In this document: piece after piece, positions 44,836 through 55,006 of the stretch
Layout of the letters: every line of letters begins with the position of its first letter
Position numbering within the stretch: the first letter of the stretch is position 1
NCBI RefSeq assembly: GCF_002849605.1
Contig: NZ_NPIB01000022.1
Location: forward strand, 1 to 64,000
DNA: 64,000 bases
Direction: 5' to 3'
Origin: Photobacterium carnosum
Lineage (GTDB): Bacteria > Pseudomonadota > Gammaproteobacteria > Enterobacterales > Vibrionaceae
Notes under the pieces: generated by a model
What the model was told of the DNA's origin: nothing
Databases searched by the model: none
What the model saw: the letters and a program-made list of their open reading frames with translations, nothing else
Position numbers and translations under genes: made by a program

Positions 44836-44846
44836 CTCAGTATTAT

Positions 44847-47468
44847 TTAAGCATGCTTATTGATCATAAGAATCAGCGTTTCGCGTAATAACTGTTGCTG
44901 CTCTTTAGTTAAACGACCACCAATATCATTAACAATAATAAAAAAGTCTTCAGCACGCTCACCGATAGTGGTTATTTTTGCAGCTTGTAAACTGACATTA
45001 AGATCTGCAAATACCGCGCCTATCTTAGCTAATAAACCTGGCATATCTAGCGCAACTAGTTCCATCATGGTTTTACGTCCAGTTTTAGTTGATAAAAACT
45101 CAACCTTTGTTGGCACATTAAAATGGAGCAGTTTACGTGGCGCGCGACGAATTTTACGTTCAGATTTCATTACTGTTAGTGCTTTAGTTAGATTTCGAAT
45201 GATCCCCATATGACGATTTTCATTAATCGCTTTGCCGTTAGGATCAAGCACCATAAATGTATCAAGCGTATAACCATCTTTACTGTTCATGATTTGGGCA
45301 TCATGGATACTGAGATTTTTCTTATCTAACTCTGAAACTACAATCGCAAATAGCTTGGCTTTATCTTTGCTATAGATAAATACTTCCGTGCCACCCCGAG
45401 TGGCTTTTTTGCTGATTAATATGATTGGCTTATCGCCGGTGTGCTTTAATAATGCTTGAGCGTGCCATGCGAGTTGTTTATGAGTATGGCGTAAGAAGTA
45501 ATCGGCTTTAAAGCGACGCCATAACACTTCAATATCTCGGGGCATAAAACCTTTACCGCGTAATATTGCCGATGCTAACTGTTGATTATGACGAATGCGA
45601 TCGCGCATATCAGGTGTTTTTTCTAACCCTCGACGCAATGTCTTTTGGGTTGAGTAATAAAGTTCTGCTAATAGAGTTCGTTTCCAGCTATTCCACAAAT
45701 CTTGGTTAGTGGCACAAATGTCAGCCACGGTTAAACACACCAAATAATCTAAATGTTCTTCATCACCCATTTGTTTCGCAAATTCTGCCACCACTTCAGG
45801 ATCATAAATATCACGTCGTTGAGCCGTAACTGACATCAATAAATGTTTTTGTACTAACCATGACACCGTTTCTGCATCGGGGTGAGATAACCCATGTTTA
45901 ATACAAAAATCATAAGCATCAACTGCGCCTAATTTAGAGTGATCCCCGCCGCGACCTTTTGCTATATCATGAAATATTGCGGCTAAGATTAAGATTTCTT
46001 TTTTGATTAAACGCGGATAAACCTCACAACAAATTGGATGCTGTGAATGCTGATTAGGATCATTGAATTTATGTAGATTTTTAATCACTCGAATACTGTG
46101 TTCATCAACGGTATACACATGAAATAAGTCAAATTGCATCTGACCCACGATGTGGCTCCATTGGGGTAAGTAGGCGGCAATAACCCCGTGACGATGCATT
46201 AATTGAAATGCCTTTTGAAGTGCATTAGGTTGACGCACTAATTCCATGAATTTTTCACGGGCTGCTGGGATCTCGATAAGAAAACGATTGAGACGACGTC
46301 TTGCCGTGCGTAATTGACGTAGGGTAGGCGCGGCAATACCTTCAATATCAGAATTTTGCGCAATATGAAGAAACATATCGAGAATGGTTTCTGGCCGTGC
46401 TTGGAATAAGGCCGGTTTGGTGGCTTCGATTAAATTGCCACGTAATTGAAAATCATCATTGAGTACAATGGGCGCAAGCCGAGAATCTGGTTTTATGATC
46501 GCCTCATCAAACAGCTGTAATAGCATTTTATTGAGTTCTGCTACGCGACGTAAAATGCGATAAAAAGCCTTCATCATCATTTCGACTGCTTGATTACCTT
46601 CACCATGATAATCGAGGTTTTCTGCGACAGATGTCTGGTGATCAAAGGTGAGCCGATTATCATAGCGACGCAATTCAATATGCAGTGCAAATCGAATTTG
46701 CCATAACGCATTTTGGCATTCAACCAGTTCGCGGTATTCAGCATCAGTTAAAAAACCGTGGTGACTCATTTCTAATAAGCTGGTGGCACCAAAATGACGC
46801 CGTGCGACCCAACTTAAGGTATGAATATCCCGTAACCCGCCGGGACTTGATTTTATATCGGGTTCAAGATTATAGGTAGTATCGTGATAGCGGGCATGGC
46901 GTACCCGTTGTTCTTCACATTTTGCTTGAAAGAATATTTCGCTTGGCCAAAACTGCGGTGAGTTAATCGCCACCGTTAATTGATGAAAGGTTTGCTGGTT
47001 ACCACATAAAAAGCGTGATTCAGTTAAATTCGTCGCGACAGTAAGATCATCTTTACCAACTGCGATACATTCATCAACTGTTCGTACGCTTTGACCGACT
47101 TCTAAGCGTAAGTCCCATAATAACGTTATTAGCGCGCTGACATTAGCTGCGACAGCCTCTTCTAATGGGTGCTGACTTAAGATAAGTAGATCGACATCAG
47201 ACAGCGGGTGTAATTCACCTCTGCCATAGCCGCCAACGGCAATTAAGGCTAAATCCGGTTGTTGTTCAAACCCATAAAAGCGCCATAGTCGAATCAATAA
47301 TTGATCGATAAAGTGACTGCGTTCGGTCACTAAATCAATAATGGACTTTTGCTGTTTAAATTGTCGTTTTTGTTGTTCAGCAAAATGGGATAGGGCACTA
47401 CGTAAGCTGTCGAGAGTAATGGCCTCGTCGAGGTAATCAGAAAGTTGAGTCGCTGAAATATCTGTCAT
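44847..47468 (-). CDS. glnD: PII uridylyltransferase/uridylyl-removing enzyme
   Basis: An 873-residue GlnD (E. coli 890), the nitrogen sensor that uridylylates PII proteins when glutamine is low and removes UMP when it is high. The nucleotidyltransferase motif GGYGRGELHPLSDVD is at 79-93, the HD hydrolase domain has HDIAKGRGGDHS at 500-511, and two ACT domains that sense glutamine fill about 690-870 (TRGGTEVFIYSKD, MMELVALDMPGLLAKIG). All catalytic motifs look intact. It follows map in the same direction but is separated by a terminator. Confidence 0.96.
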   Translation of the reverse strand: MTDISATQLSDYLDEAITLDSLRSALSHFAEQQKRQFKQQKSIIDLVTERSHFIDQLLIRLWRFYGFEQQPDLALIAVGGYGRGELHPLSDVDLLILSQHPLEEAVAANVSALITLLWDLRLEVGQSVRTVDECIAVGKDDLTVATNLTESRFLCGNQQTFHQLTVAINSPQFWPSEIFFQAKCEEQRVRHARYHDTTYNLEPDIKSSPGGLRDIHTLSWVARRHFGATSLLEMSHHGFLTDAEYRELVECQNALWQIRFALHIELRRYDNRLTFDHQTSVAENLDYHGEGNQAVEMMMKAFYRILRRVAELNKMLLQLFDEAIIKPDSRLAPIVLNDDFQLRGNLIEATKPALFQARPETILDMFLHIAQNSDIEGIAAPTLRQLRTARRRLNRFLIEIPAAREKFMELVRQPNALQKAFQLMHRHGVIAAYLPQWSHIVGQMQFDLFHVYTVDEHSIRVIKNLHKFNDPNQHSQHPICCEVYPRLIKKEILILAAIFHDIAKGRGGDHSKLGAVDAYDFCIKHGLSHPDAETVSWLVQKHLLMSVTAQRRDIYDPEVVAEFAKQMGDEEHLDYLVCLTVADICATNQDLWNSWKRTLLAELYYSTQKTLRRGLEKTPDMRDRIRHNQQLASAILRGKGFMPRDIEVLWRRFKADYFLRHTHKQLAWHAQALLKHTGDKPIILISKKATRGGTEVFIYSKDKAKLFAIVVSELDKKNLSIHDAQIMNSKDGYTLDTFMVLDPNGKAINENRHMGIIRNLTKALTVMKSERKIRRAPRKLLHFNVPTKVEFLSTKTGRKTMMELVALDMPGLLAKIGAVFADLNVSLQAAKITTIGERAEDFFIIVNDIGGRLTKEQQQLLRETLILMINKHA

Positions 47469-47540
47469 GGCTGTCCGTGCGGTAAGGGTATCTTATATTT
47501 ACTATAACCATTTCGAATCATGAACTGTATCGTTAGGTAT

Positions 47541-47571
47541 AAAAAAACCGACACAGAAGGTCGGTTTTTTT
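47541..47571. terminator. map terminator
   Basis: AAAAAACCGAC and GTCGGTTTTTT with a seven-base loop, between map and glnD; usable on either strand, in practice for leftward map. Confidence 0.9.
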
Positions 47572-47604
47572 GATTTCAGCCGCTGCAATAATGCAGATGA
47601 CGAA

Positions 47605-48444
47605 TTATACGTTATGCATTAGACGAGGCAGTGTTTCTTCTTTACGTAGTGTTAATATTTCACAGCCATCTTTAGTAACAAGTAGAGTATGTTCCCACTG
47701 TGCTGATTTTTTACCATCAACAGTATAGACAGTCCAACCATCTTGCTCGTCTGATTCACAGCTGAATTTACCTGCGTTAATCATTGGCTCGATAGTGAAA
47801 CACATGCCTTCTTTCATTACAGTGCGATCACCATTTTTGTAGTGAACTACTTGAGGTTCTTCATGGAATTCGTTACCAATACCATGACCACAGTAATCTT
47901 TCACGATAGAAAAACGGCTGCTGCCTGCTTTGATGAATTTTTGAATGGCAGTGCCAAGATCGCCAATTTTCGCGCCAGGTTTTACTTTTTTGATTGCTAA
48001 ATAAAGGCTTTCTTGAGCAACGCGACAAAGGCGTTTGTCTTCAAGAGATACTTCACCTACTTCAAACATTTTTGAAGTATCACCGTGGTAACCATCTTTA
48101 ATCACTGTCACGTCAATATTAATGATGTCGCCATCTTTCAATATTGCTGGTTTGTTATATTTGCCGTTAGCTTCTACAACAATCTCATCTGCTGCTGCAG
48201 GGATACCGTGACAAACAACGTGGTTAATCGAAGTACACACAGATTTAGGAAAGCCGTGGTAGTTCAACGGCGCTGGAATCGCTTGTTGAACTTGTGTGAT
48301 GTAGTCATGACAAAGTTGGTCTAGCGCTTCTGTCGTCACACCCGCCTTTACATGCGGTTCGATCATTTCTAATACGTCAGCAGCTAGTTGGCCAGCAATA
48401 CGCATTTTTTCAATTTCTTCAGCCGTTTTGATCTTAATGCTCAT
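47605..48444 (-). CDS. map: methionine aminopeptidase, type I
   Basis: A 279-residue enzyme (E. coli 264) that removes the N-terminal methionine of nascent proteins. The five metal ligands are visible: the two aspartates in IDVTVIKDGYHGDTSKMF, the histidine in GHGIGNEFHEEP, and glutamates in TIEPMI and QWEHTLL. It diverges from rpsB, the standard arrangement, over a 370-base control region. Confidence 0.96.
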   Translation of the reverse strand: MSIKIKTAEEIEKMRIAGQLAADVLEMIEPHVKAGVTTEALDQLCHDYITQVQQAIPAPLNYHGFPKSVCTSINHVVCHGIPAAADEIVVEANGKYNKPAILKDGDIINIDVTVIKDGYHGDTSKMFEVGEVSLEDKRLCRVAQESLYLAIKKVKPGAKIGDLGTAIQKFIKAGSSRFSIVKDYCGHGIGNEFHEEPQVVHYKNGDRTVMKEGMCFTIEPMINAGKFSCESDEQDGWTVYTVDGKKSAQWEHTLLVTKDGCEILTLRKEETLPRLMHNV

Positions 48445-48700
48445 AAAATCGTCTCAATCTGTATGTTTCTGTGTAGGACTATATTACCAGTCGCAAGGGG
48501 TTAAAGGAAAGATAAGATTAGTTCTCATATCCAATTTTGACTGGATTTTATTGGCTGTTCTATGATATAAAGCGCGCCGTAAACAGTGATTTTGTTTCTG
48601 TTATAAGCAATAATTTAACCACTCGTTGGTGAATTAATGTGTGTAATGGTGCAATTTGATTGGATTACACATACTTTTATTTATTATTCACACATATCGA
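48445..48700. promoter_or_regulatory. map/rpsB divergent promoter region
   Basis: Holds the promoters of map and rpsB. A likely rpsB promoter is TTGATT (48656) - 16 bp - TATTTA (48678). Around its -35 lies a perfect 8-bp inverted repeat, TGTGTAAT (48640-48647) and ATTACACA (48664-48671), a possible operator. No open frame is supported. Confidence 0.45.
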
Positions 48701-48814
48701 CACATCTGCCGGGGTGCTCAGTTATCTATACTAGATAACGATGGTTATACGCCATCATAGGGTCGGTTTTAAGATGGGATATGTGGACGCCTAACCCCAT
48801 TAGAGGATTATTCA
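48701..48814 (+). promoter_or_regulatory. rpsB leader (S2 autoregulatory element)
   Basis: The rpsB 5' leader contains CATCTGCCGGGGTGCTC (48703-48719) and, just before the ribosome site, ACCCC (48794-48798), the conserved pieces of the gamma-proteobacterial rpsB leader through which S2 represses its own operon; GGGGT can pair with ACCCC. A TTATCTATACTAGATAA-type stem lies between. The ribosome site AGAGGAT precedes ATG at 48815. Confidence 0.75.
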
Positions 48815-49543
48815 ATGGCAACTGTATCAATGCGCGACATGCTTCAGGCTGGTGTACACTTTGGTCACCAAACTCGTTACTGGAACCCAAAAATGAAGCC
48901 ATTCATTTTCGGCGCTCGTAACCGTGTACACATCATCAACCTAGAAAAAACTGTACCAATGTTCAATGCAGCACTAGCTGAAATTGAAAAAATTGCTGCA
49001 CGTAAAGGTAAAGTTCTTTTCGTTGGTACTAAGCGCGCAGCTAGCGAATCAATCAAAGAAGCAGCAATCAGCTGTGATCAGTACTACGTAAACAACCGTT
49101 GGTTGGGTGGTATGTTGACTAACTGGAAAACTGTTCGTCAATCAATCAAGCGTCTTAAAGAACTTGAAGCTCAATCTATTGATGGTACTTTCGAGCAGCT
49201 AACCAAGAAAGAGGCGCTTATGCGTACTCGCGAAATGGAAAAGCTTGAGAAATCACTAGGTGGTATTAAGAACATGGGCGGCTTACCAGACGCAATGTTC
49301 GTAATCGGCGCTGATTGTGAGCACATTGCAATCAAAGAAGCTAATAACCTAGGTATTCCAGTATTTTCTGTTGTTGATACTAACTCTGATCCAGATGGCG
49401 TTGATTTCGTTATCCCAGGTAACGATGACGCAATCCGCGCGATTCAGCTTTATACTGGTGCTGTAGCTCAAACTGTTAAAGAAGCTCGTAACCAAGATAT
49501 CGTTGTTCAAGCAGAAGAAGACGGTTTTGTAGCTGAAGCTTAA
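48815..49543 (+). CDS. rpsB: ribosomal protein S2
   Basis: A 242-residue S2 protein of the small subunit (E. coli 241). [25 protein letters not shown] and [22 protein letters not shown] are near-universal. Codon use is strongly biased to fast codons, unlike most of the window, as expected for a ribosomal gene. It heads rpsB-tsf, with an attenuator-like terminator after it. Confidence 0.98.
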   Translation: MATVSMRDMLQAGVHFGHQTRYWNPKMKPFIFGARNRVHIINLEKTVPMFNAALAEIEKIAARKGKVLFVGTKRAASESIKEAAISCDQYYVNNRWLGGMLTNWKTVRQSIKRLKELEAQSIDGTFEQLTKKEALMRTREMEKLEKSLGGIKNMGGLPDAMFVIGADCEHIAIKEANNLGIPVFSVVDTNSDPDGVDFVIPGNDDAIRAIQLYTGAVAQTVKEARNQDIVVQAEEDGFVAEA

Positions 49544-49601
49544 TAGCCTGCTGCTTTACATAAGCATCTTAAGTTACCTTGCGTAAACTAAGAATGGTTA
49601 C

Positions 49602-49628
49602 CAGGGGCCGATTTGGCCCCTGATTTTT
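49602..49628 (+). terminator. rpsB-tsf intergenic terminator/attenuator
   Basis: CAGGGGCC-GATTT-GGCCCCTG followed by ATTTTT. A partial terminator at this place adjusts S2 to EF-Ts output in E. coli. Confidence 0.85.
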
Positions 49629-49659
49629 ACTTAACGAATTCAAATCTGAGGATTATCAC

Positions 49660-50505
49660 ATGGCAACAGTTACAGCTGCCCTAGTTAAAGAACTGCGTGA
49701 ACGTACTGGCGCAGGCATGATGGATTGTAAGAAAGCACTAGTAGAAGCTAACGCTGATATTGAGCTAGCAATCGAAAACATGCGTAAGAGCGGTGCTGCT
49801 AAAGCTGCTAAAAAAGCAGGTAACGTAGCAGCTGAAGGTACTATCATCATTAAAGATGCTGACGGTAAAGCAGCTCTTGTTGAAGTAAACTGCCAGACTG
49901 ACTTCGTTGCTAAAGACGGTAGCTTCCTTGCATTCGCTAACTCTGTTGCTGATGCAGCACTTGCTAGCCACGCTACAGTTGAAGAGCTTCAAGTACAGTT
50001 TGAAGAAGCACGTATTGAGCTAGTAGCTAAGATCGGTGAGAACATCTCTATCCGTCGCGTAGCATACATTGCTGGTGATAAAGTTTCTGCTTACACTCAC
50101 GGTACTCGTATCGCAGTAGTTGTTGCTGGTAACGGCGACGCAGAAACACTTAAGCACATCGCAATGCATGTTGCAGCTTCTAACCCTGAATACGTTAACC
50201 CAACTGACGTACCAGCTGAAGTTGTAGCAAAAGAGCGTGCAGTTCAAGTTGAAATCGCTATGAACGAAGGCAAGCCTCAAGCTATCGCAGAAAAGATGGT
50301 TGAAGGTCGCATGAAGAAGTTTACTGGCGAAGTTTCTCTAACTGGCCAAGCTTTCATCATGGAACCAAAGAAAACTGTTGGCGATATTTTGAAAGAAACA
50401 GGCGCTACAATAACTAACTTCGTACGTCTAGAAGTTGGTCAAGGTATCGAGAAAGCTAAAGAAATGAGCTTTGCTGAAGAAGTAGCCGCTGTTCAAAAAG
50501 GTTAA
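49660..50505 (+). CDS. tsf: elongation factor Ts
   Basis: A 281-residue EF-Ts (E. coli 283), the nucleotide exchange factor for EF-Tu. The N-terminal domain [19 protein letters not shown] and the core TDFVAKD motif ([12 protein letters not shown]) that contacts EF-Tu are present. Codon bias is strong, as in rpsB. Confidence 0.98.
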   Translation: MATVTAALVKELRERTGAGMMDCKKALVEANADIELAIENMRKSGAAKAAKKAGNVAAEGTIIIKDADGKAALVEVNCQTDFVAKDGSFLAFANSVADAALASHATVEELQVQFEEARIELVAKIGENISIRRVAYIAGDKVSAYTHGTRIAVVVAGNGDAETLKHIAMHVAASNPEYVNPTDVPAEVVAKERAVQVEIAMNEGKPQAIAEKMVEGRMKKFTGEVSLTGQAFIMEPKKTVGDILKETGATITNFVRLEVGQGIEKAKEMSFAEEVAAVQKG

Positions 50506-50525
50506 TCCTTTTTAATCAGAATATC

Positions 50526-50555
50526 AAAGACCGCAACCGACGTTGCGGTCTTTTT
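50526..50555 (+). terminator. tsf terminator
   Basis: AAAGACCGCAAC-CGAC-GTTGCGGTCTTT followed by Ts, 20 bases after the tsf stop. Confidence 0.92.
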
Positions 50556-50595
50556 ACAACTCCATATCTCAAAATCAGCCTGGAAGGTAAAAAAC

Positions 50596-51324
50596 ATGAC
50601 CACAAACCCTAAACCAAGTTATCAACGTATTCTTCTTAAACTAAGTGGTGAAGCACTACAAGGTAAAGAAGGATTTGGTATTGACGCTCAAGTTCTTGAC
50701 CGTATGGCTCAAGAGGTAAAAGAACTCGTTGAATTAGGTGTTCAAGTCGGCCTTGTTATCGGTGGTGGTAATTTATTCCGTGGTGCTGGTTTAGCTGAAG
50801 CAGGTATGAACCGAGTTGTGGGCGACCACATGGGTATGCTAGCAACGGTAATGAATGGCTTAGCAATGCGTGATGCGCTGCATCGTGCCTATGTGAACGC
50901 GCGAGTAATGTCTGCTATTCCTTTGAACGGCGTATGTGATAATTATAACTGGGCTGATGCGATTAGCCAGTTACGTCAAGGTCGTGTTGTTATTTTCGCT
51001 GCAGGTACAGGTAATCCGTTCTTCACAACAGATTCTGCTGCATGTCTTCGTGGTATCGAAATCGAAGCTGATGTAGTATTAAAAGCAACAAAAGTTGAAG
51101 GCGTGTTTACGGATGATCCAGTTAAAAATCCAGATGCAACGCTTTGTGAACAGCTGAGCTACCAAGATGTACTTGAAAAAGAACTTAAGGTAATGGATTT
51201 GGCTGCATTTACTCTTGCTCGTGACCACAACATGCCAATTCGTGTATTTAATATGAATAAGCCTGGCGCATTACGCCGTGTTGTAATGGGTGAGCAAGAA
51301 GGTACGCTGATCACTAACGCTTAA
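50596..51324 (+). CDS. pyrH: UMP kinase
   Basis: A 242-residue hexameric amino-acid-kinase-fold enzyme (E. coli 241) that phosphorylates UMP to [15 protein letters not shown] is the ATP-site start; GGGNLFRG, the [15 protein letters not shown] helix and [26 protein letters not shown] are characteristic. ATG follows GGAAGG. Confidence 0.97.
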   Translation: MTTNPKPSYQRILLKLSGEALQGKEGFGIDAQVLDRMAQEVKELVELGVQVGLVIGGGNLFRGAGLAEAGMNRVVGDHMGMLATVMNGLAMRDALHRAYVNARVMSAIPLNGVCDNYNWADAISQLRQGRVVIFAAGTGNPFFTTDSAACLRGIEIEADVVLKATKVEGVFTDDPVKNPDATLCEQLSYQDVLEKELKVMDLAAFTLARDHNMPIRVFNMNKPGALRRVVMGEQEGTLITNA

Positions 51325-51391
51325 GCCTTGTAAATTTAATATGGCGCTGACGATCAGTGCGATGATGACAGCATAATTTAAGGTATTTATC

Positions 51392-51949
51392 GTGATTAAC
51401 GAAATTAAACAAGACGCGCAAACGCGCATGGAAAAAAGTGTTGATGCACTAAAAGGTCAATTAGTAAAAATTCGTACTGGCCGTGCACATCCAAGCCTAC
51501 TTGATACTATCTATGTTGAGTATTACGGCGCAAGTACACCGCTTAAGCAAGTTGCTAACGTGGTTGCTGAAGACTCACGTACATTAGCGATTACTGTATT
51601 CGATCGTGAATTATCAGCGAAAGTTGAAAAAGCAATCATGATGTCTGATTTGGGTCTTAACCCAATGTCAGCAGGTACTGTTATTCGAGTACCATTGCCA
51701 CCGCTAACAGAAGAACGTCGTCGCGATCTTGTTAAGATTGTACGTGCTGAAGCTGAGCAAGGTCGAGTTGCTGTCCGTAATATTCGTCGTGATGCTAATG
51801 CTACAGTTAAATCTTTACTAAAAGATAAAGATATTTCTGAAGATGATGATCGTCGTGCACAAGATGAAATTCAAAAACTAACAGATGAAGCTATCAAGAA
51901 CATTGAAGCGGTTCTTGAAGTTAAAGAAAAAGAGCTAATGGAAGTTTAA
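51392..51949 (+). CDS. frr: ribosome recycling factor
   Basis: A 185-residue RRF, the family length, which with EF-G splits post-termination ribosomes. [15 protein letters not shown] and [16 protein letters not shown] and RNIRRDAN are signatures. Start is GTG at 51392 ([16 protein letters not shown]). Confidence 0.97.
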   Translation: MINEIKQDAQTRMEKSVDALKGQLVKIRTGRAHPSLLDTIYVEYYGASTPLKQVANVVAEDSRTLAITVFDRELSAKVEKAIMMSDLGLNPMSAGTVIRVPLPPLTEERRRDLVKIVRAEAEQGRVAVRNIRRDANATVKSLLKDKDISEDDDRRAQDEIQKLTDEAIKNIEAVLEVKEKELMEV

Positions 51950-51979
51950 GACTCTAGTCTTAATTTAGCGAACAAAGTT

Positions 51980-52013
51980 AAGGCGCTGTGCGGCAGCACG
52001 GCGCTTTTTTTTT
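51980..52013 (+). terminator. frr terminator
   Basis: AAGGCGCTGTGC and GCACGGCGCTT pair with one bulged G around GGCA, followed by a run of nine Ts. Confidence 0.85.
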
Positions 52014-52024
52014 GAGGGATAAAT

Positions 52025-52786
52025 ATGGCACAACCTTTAATAGATGCTGTTCTTTCAGCCGATTGTCTTCCACAACACATTGCAGTGATCATGGATGGTA
52101 ATGGCCGTTGGGCGAAAGCCAAAGGTAAAGCGCGAGTATTTGGCCATAAAGCAGGGGTAGATGCGGTTCGTAAGACTGTTTCTACTGCAAATCGACTCGG
52201 AATTAAAGTCGTTACATTATTTGCCTTTAGTAGTGAAAACTGGCGTCGCCCTGAGGACGAAGTTTCGGTACTAATGGAACTATTCATGACCGTTTTAGGT
52301 TGTGAAGTAAAACGACTACATAAAAATAATATTCGATTATGTATTATCGGAGACAAAAGTCGCTTCAGTGCTCGACTGCAGAAAAAAATTATTGCGGCAG
52401 AATTATTAACTGAAGGCAACACTGGGTTAGTGTTAAATGTGGCAGCTAACTATGGTGGTCAATGGGATATTCTTCAAGCAACCAAGCAAATGATGCAACG
52501 TGTTATTGATCAAAAACTTGATATTGACTCTCTGACTGAACAAGATTTAGCGCAGGGTTTAGTGACTCAAGGTTTACCAGATGTTGATTTATTAATTCGT
52601 ACTAGTGGCGAGTGTCGCATTAGTAATTTTATGCTATGGCAAACGGCTTACGCTGAATTGTATTTCACTGAACAACATTGGCCTGATTTTGATGAACAAA
52701 GTTTGGCGAATGCTGTGGCATGGTTTGTAAATCGTGAGCGCCGCTTTGGTTGTACTGGCGAGCAGATACAAGCTTTGTTAAAATAA
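52025..52786 (+). CDS. uppS: undecaprenyl diphosphate synthase
   Basis: A 253-residue cis-prenyltransferase that builds the C55 lipid carrier of cell-wall and O-antigen synthesis. The catalytic Asp24 is in [25 protein letters not shown] and [22 protein letters not shown] are the other conserved regions. ATG at 52025 follows TGAGGGAT. Confidence 0.96.
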   Translation: MAQPLIDAVLSADCLPQHIAVIMDGNGRWAKAKGKARVFGHKAGVDAVRKTVSTANRLGIKVVTLFAFSSENWRRPEDEVSVLMELFMTVLGCEVKRLHKNNIRLCIIGDKSRFSARLQKKIIAAELLTEGNTGLVLNVAANYGGQWDILQATKQMMQRVIDQKLDIDSLTEQDLAQGLVTQGLPDVDLLIRTSGECRISNFMLWQTAYAELYFTEQHWPDFDEQSLANAVAWFVNRERRFGCTGEQIQALLK

Positions 52787-52894
52787 AAAACATTATTTTC
52801 GCCAATACGCAATGTTGTGTGTTGGCGTTATTGTTTAAGTAGCGGTTTTTTCCGATACTCAATATTATATTTCCTATATAAAAGAGGACGCAGT

Positions 52895-53743
52895 TTGCTC
52901 AAGCAACGAATTATTACCGCGTTAATCCTCGCGCCACTTGTCATCGCAGGAATCTTTTTTCTGCCGTTGCCTGCTTTTATTATTGCTATGGCTGCAATAA
53001 CCTTAGTTGGTTTCTGGGAGTGGACGCAATTTGTTAACGCATCATCACGTATTAATGCGATGATTTTACCGACTATCATGCTGGGAGCAAGCATTGCGCT
53101 GTTACCCACAGATCCTGCGTCACTCTCTCATCCTGATGGAATCTATCGTACAATATTACTTCTTGGTGGTTTATGGTGGCTAGTGGCATCTGCATTAGCG
53201 ATTAGTTATCCTAAAAGTGCTGATTTTTGGTCAAAGAAACCGTTTCTAAAACAAATTTTTGGTTTGCTCACATTATTGCCTTTTTTTTGGAGTATTTTAA
53301 TGCTCCGCGCTGTGGGTTATGACAATAATCCTTACCATGGGGCCTGCTTAGTTTTACTTGTGTGCTTATTAGTTTGGGCTGCCGATACTGGCGCTTATTT
53401 CTCTGGCAAGCGCTTTGGTAAGCATAAGATGGCACCGGCAGTGAGTCCAAATAAAACCATTGAAGGGTTAGTCGGCGGAGCGTGTTTAGCTATTTTTGTT
53501 ACTTGGCTTGGATCGCATTTATTATCGATTGAGTTTTCATCACTAGGCCAATTATTCTTTATTGCTATTATTACCGTGATCATTTCGGTTCTAGGCGATT
53601 TAGTTGAAAGTATGTTTAAGCGAGTTTCTGGTATCAAAGACAGTGGCAATATTTTACCAGGACATGGTGGGATTTTAGATCGTATTGATAGCTTAACAGC
53701 CGCAATCCCCGTGTTTGCATTACTCTATCTGTGGCTAATCTAA
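52895..53743 (+). CDS. cdsA: phosphatidate cytidylyltransferase
   Basis: About 282 residues (E. coli 285), an inner-membrane enzyme with eight or so helices that makes CDP-diacylglycerol from phosphatidate and CTP. The CDS signature is KDSGNILPGHGGILDRIDSL near 250-270. I place the start at TTG 52895 (MLKQRIITALILAP), which matches the E. coli MLKYRLISA start and has AGAGGA seven bases upstream; an ATG at 52817 would add 26 poorly conserved residues. Confidence 0.93.
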   Translation: MLKQRIITALILAPLVIAGIFFLPLPAFIIAMAAITLVGFWEWTQFVNASSRINAMILPTIMLGASIALLPTDPASLSHPDGIYRTILLLGGLWWLVASALAISYPKSADFWSKKPFLKQIFGLLTLLPFFWSILMLRAVGYDNNPYHGACLVLLVCLLVWAADTGAYFSGKRFGKHKMAPAVSPNKTIEGLVGGACLAIFVTWLGSHLLSIEFSSLGQLFFIAIITVIISVLGDLVESMFKRVSGIKDSGNILPGHGGILDRIDSLTAAIPVFALLYLWLI

Positions 53744-53764
53744 TTAAGAGTAGCCATCTTTCTT

Positions 53765-53791
53765 AAAGGCAGCTATTTTGCTGCCTTTTTT
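53765..53791 (+). terminator. terminator between cdsA and ispC
   Basis: AAAGGCAGC-TATTTT-GCTGCCTTT followed by Ts, 21 bases after cdsA. Confidence 0.88.
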
Positions 53792-53809
53792 GTAATTGTA
53801 AGTGATTTT

Positions 53810-55006
53810 ATGCGTAAGTTAACGATTCTTGGTGCTACAGGTTCAATTGGGCATAGTACTTTAACAGTAGTCGCTCAAAACCCTAATTCATTTGAAGTCA
53901 TCGCATTAGCAGCAGGCTCGAATGTCGACAAAATGTTTGATCTGTGTCAGCAATGGCACCCAAAATATGCAGCGATGGCATCTGTTACGGCTGCATCTCA
54001 ACTTAATGACTTAGTACAGCAGGCAAATTTAGATATTATCGTCTTAGGCGGTGATGACGCTATTTGCCAAGTGGCAGCGCTGGATGAAGTTGATACGGTT
54101 ATGGCTGCGATCGTTGGTGCGGCAGGTTTATTGCCAACCATGGCGGCGGTTAAAAAAGGTAAACGTATTTTATTAGCCAATAAAGAAGCATTGGTTATGA
54201 CAGGGCAGATGTTTATTGATGCTTGTGAAAAATATGGTGCTGAATTATTACCCGTTGATAGCGAACATAATGCTATTTTTCAAGCATTACCTGCTGAAAT
54301 TCAACGTCGTATGGGACGCTGTGATTTAGCGGCACATGGCGTTACTAAGGTATTATTAACCGGCTCAGGTGGTCCATTCCGTTATACTGATATTAATGCC
54401 TTAGATGCTGTAACACCTGCAATGGCGATTGCTCATCCGAATTGGTCTATGGGCCCTAAAATTTCAGTTGATTCAGCGACCATGATGAATAAAGGGTTGG
54501 AATACATTGAAGCGCGTTGGTTATTTAATGCCAGTCGTGAACAAATGCAGGTGATTATTCATCCGCAATCAATGATCCACTCAATGGTGCAATATAAAGA
54601 CGGTTCAGTTATCGCACAAATGGGATTACCTGATATGTGCACGCCAATTGCATGTGCGATGGCATATCCACAACGGGTTGAATCTAGTGTTGCTCCACTT
54701 GATTTTAGTAAGATCGGTGAGTTTACTTTCATGGATCCTGATTTTGATCGTTATCCGTGTTTGAAATTGGCTATTGATGCTTGTTATAAAGGACAAGCAG
54801 CAACGACCACTTTAAATGCGGCCAATGAAATTGCTGTTGCGGCTTTTTTAGCTGAAAAAATTCTTTTTACTGATATTGCGAAAGTGAATAAGTTAGTGTT
54901 AGACGTCGCAGTATTAACTGAACCTAATGATATTGATGCCGTAATGGTGTTAGATAAGCAAGCCCGTGATCTTGCTTTAGACATTATTGCGAAGGAATTT
55001 GCATGA
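53810..55006 (+). CDS. ispC: 1-deoxy-D-xylulose 5-phosphate reductoisomerase
   Basis: A 398-residue NADPH enzyme (also called Dxr; E. coli 398) of the MEP isoprenoid pathway. The dinucleotide site is [12 protein letters not shown] (6-17); [13 protein letters not shown] and SGGPFR and [21 protein letters not shown] form the metal and substrate site. Its last bases overlap rseP (ATGA). Confidence 0.97.
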   Translation: MRKLTILGATGSIGHSTLTVVAQNPNSFEVIALAAGSNVDKMFDLCQQWHPKYAAMASVTAASQLNDLVQQANLDIIVLGGDDAICQVAALDEVDTVMAAIVGAAGLLPTMAAVKKGKRILLANKEALVMTGQMFIDACEKYGAELLPVDSEHNAIFQALPAEIQRRMGRCDLAAHGVTKVLLTGSGGPFRYTDINALDAVTPAMAIAHPNWSMGPKISVDSATMMNKGLEYIEARWLFNASREQMQVIIHPQSMIHSMVQYKDGSVIAQMGLPDMCTPIACAMAYPQRVESSVAPLDFSKIGEFTFMDPDFDRYPCLKLAIDACYKGQAATTTLNAANEIAVAAFLAEKILFTDIAKVNKLVLDVAVLTEPNDIDAVMVLDKQARDLALDIIAKEFA

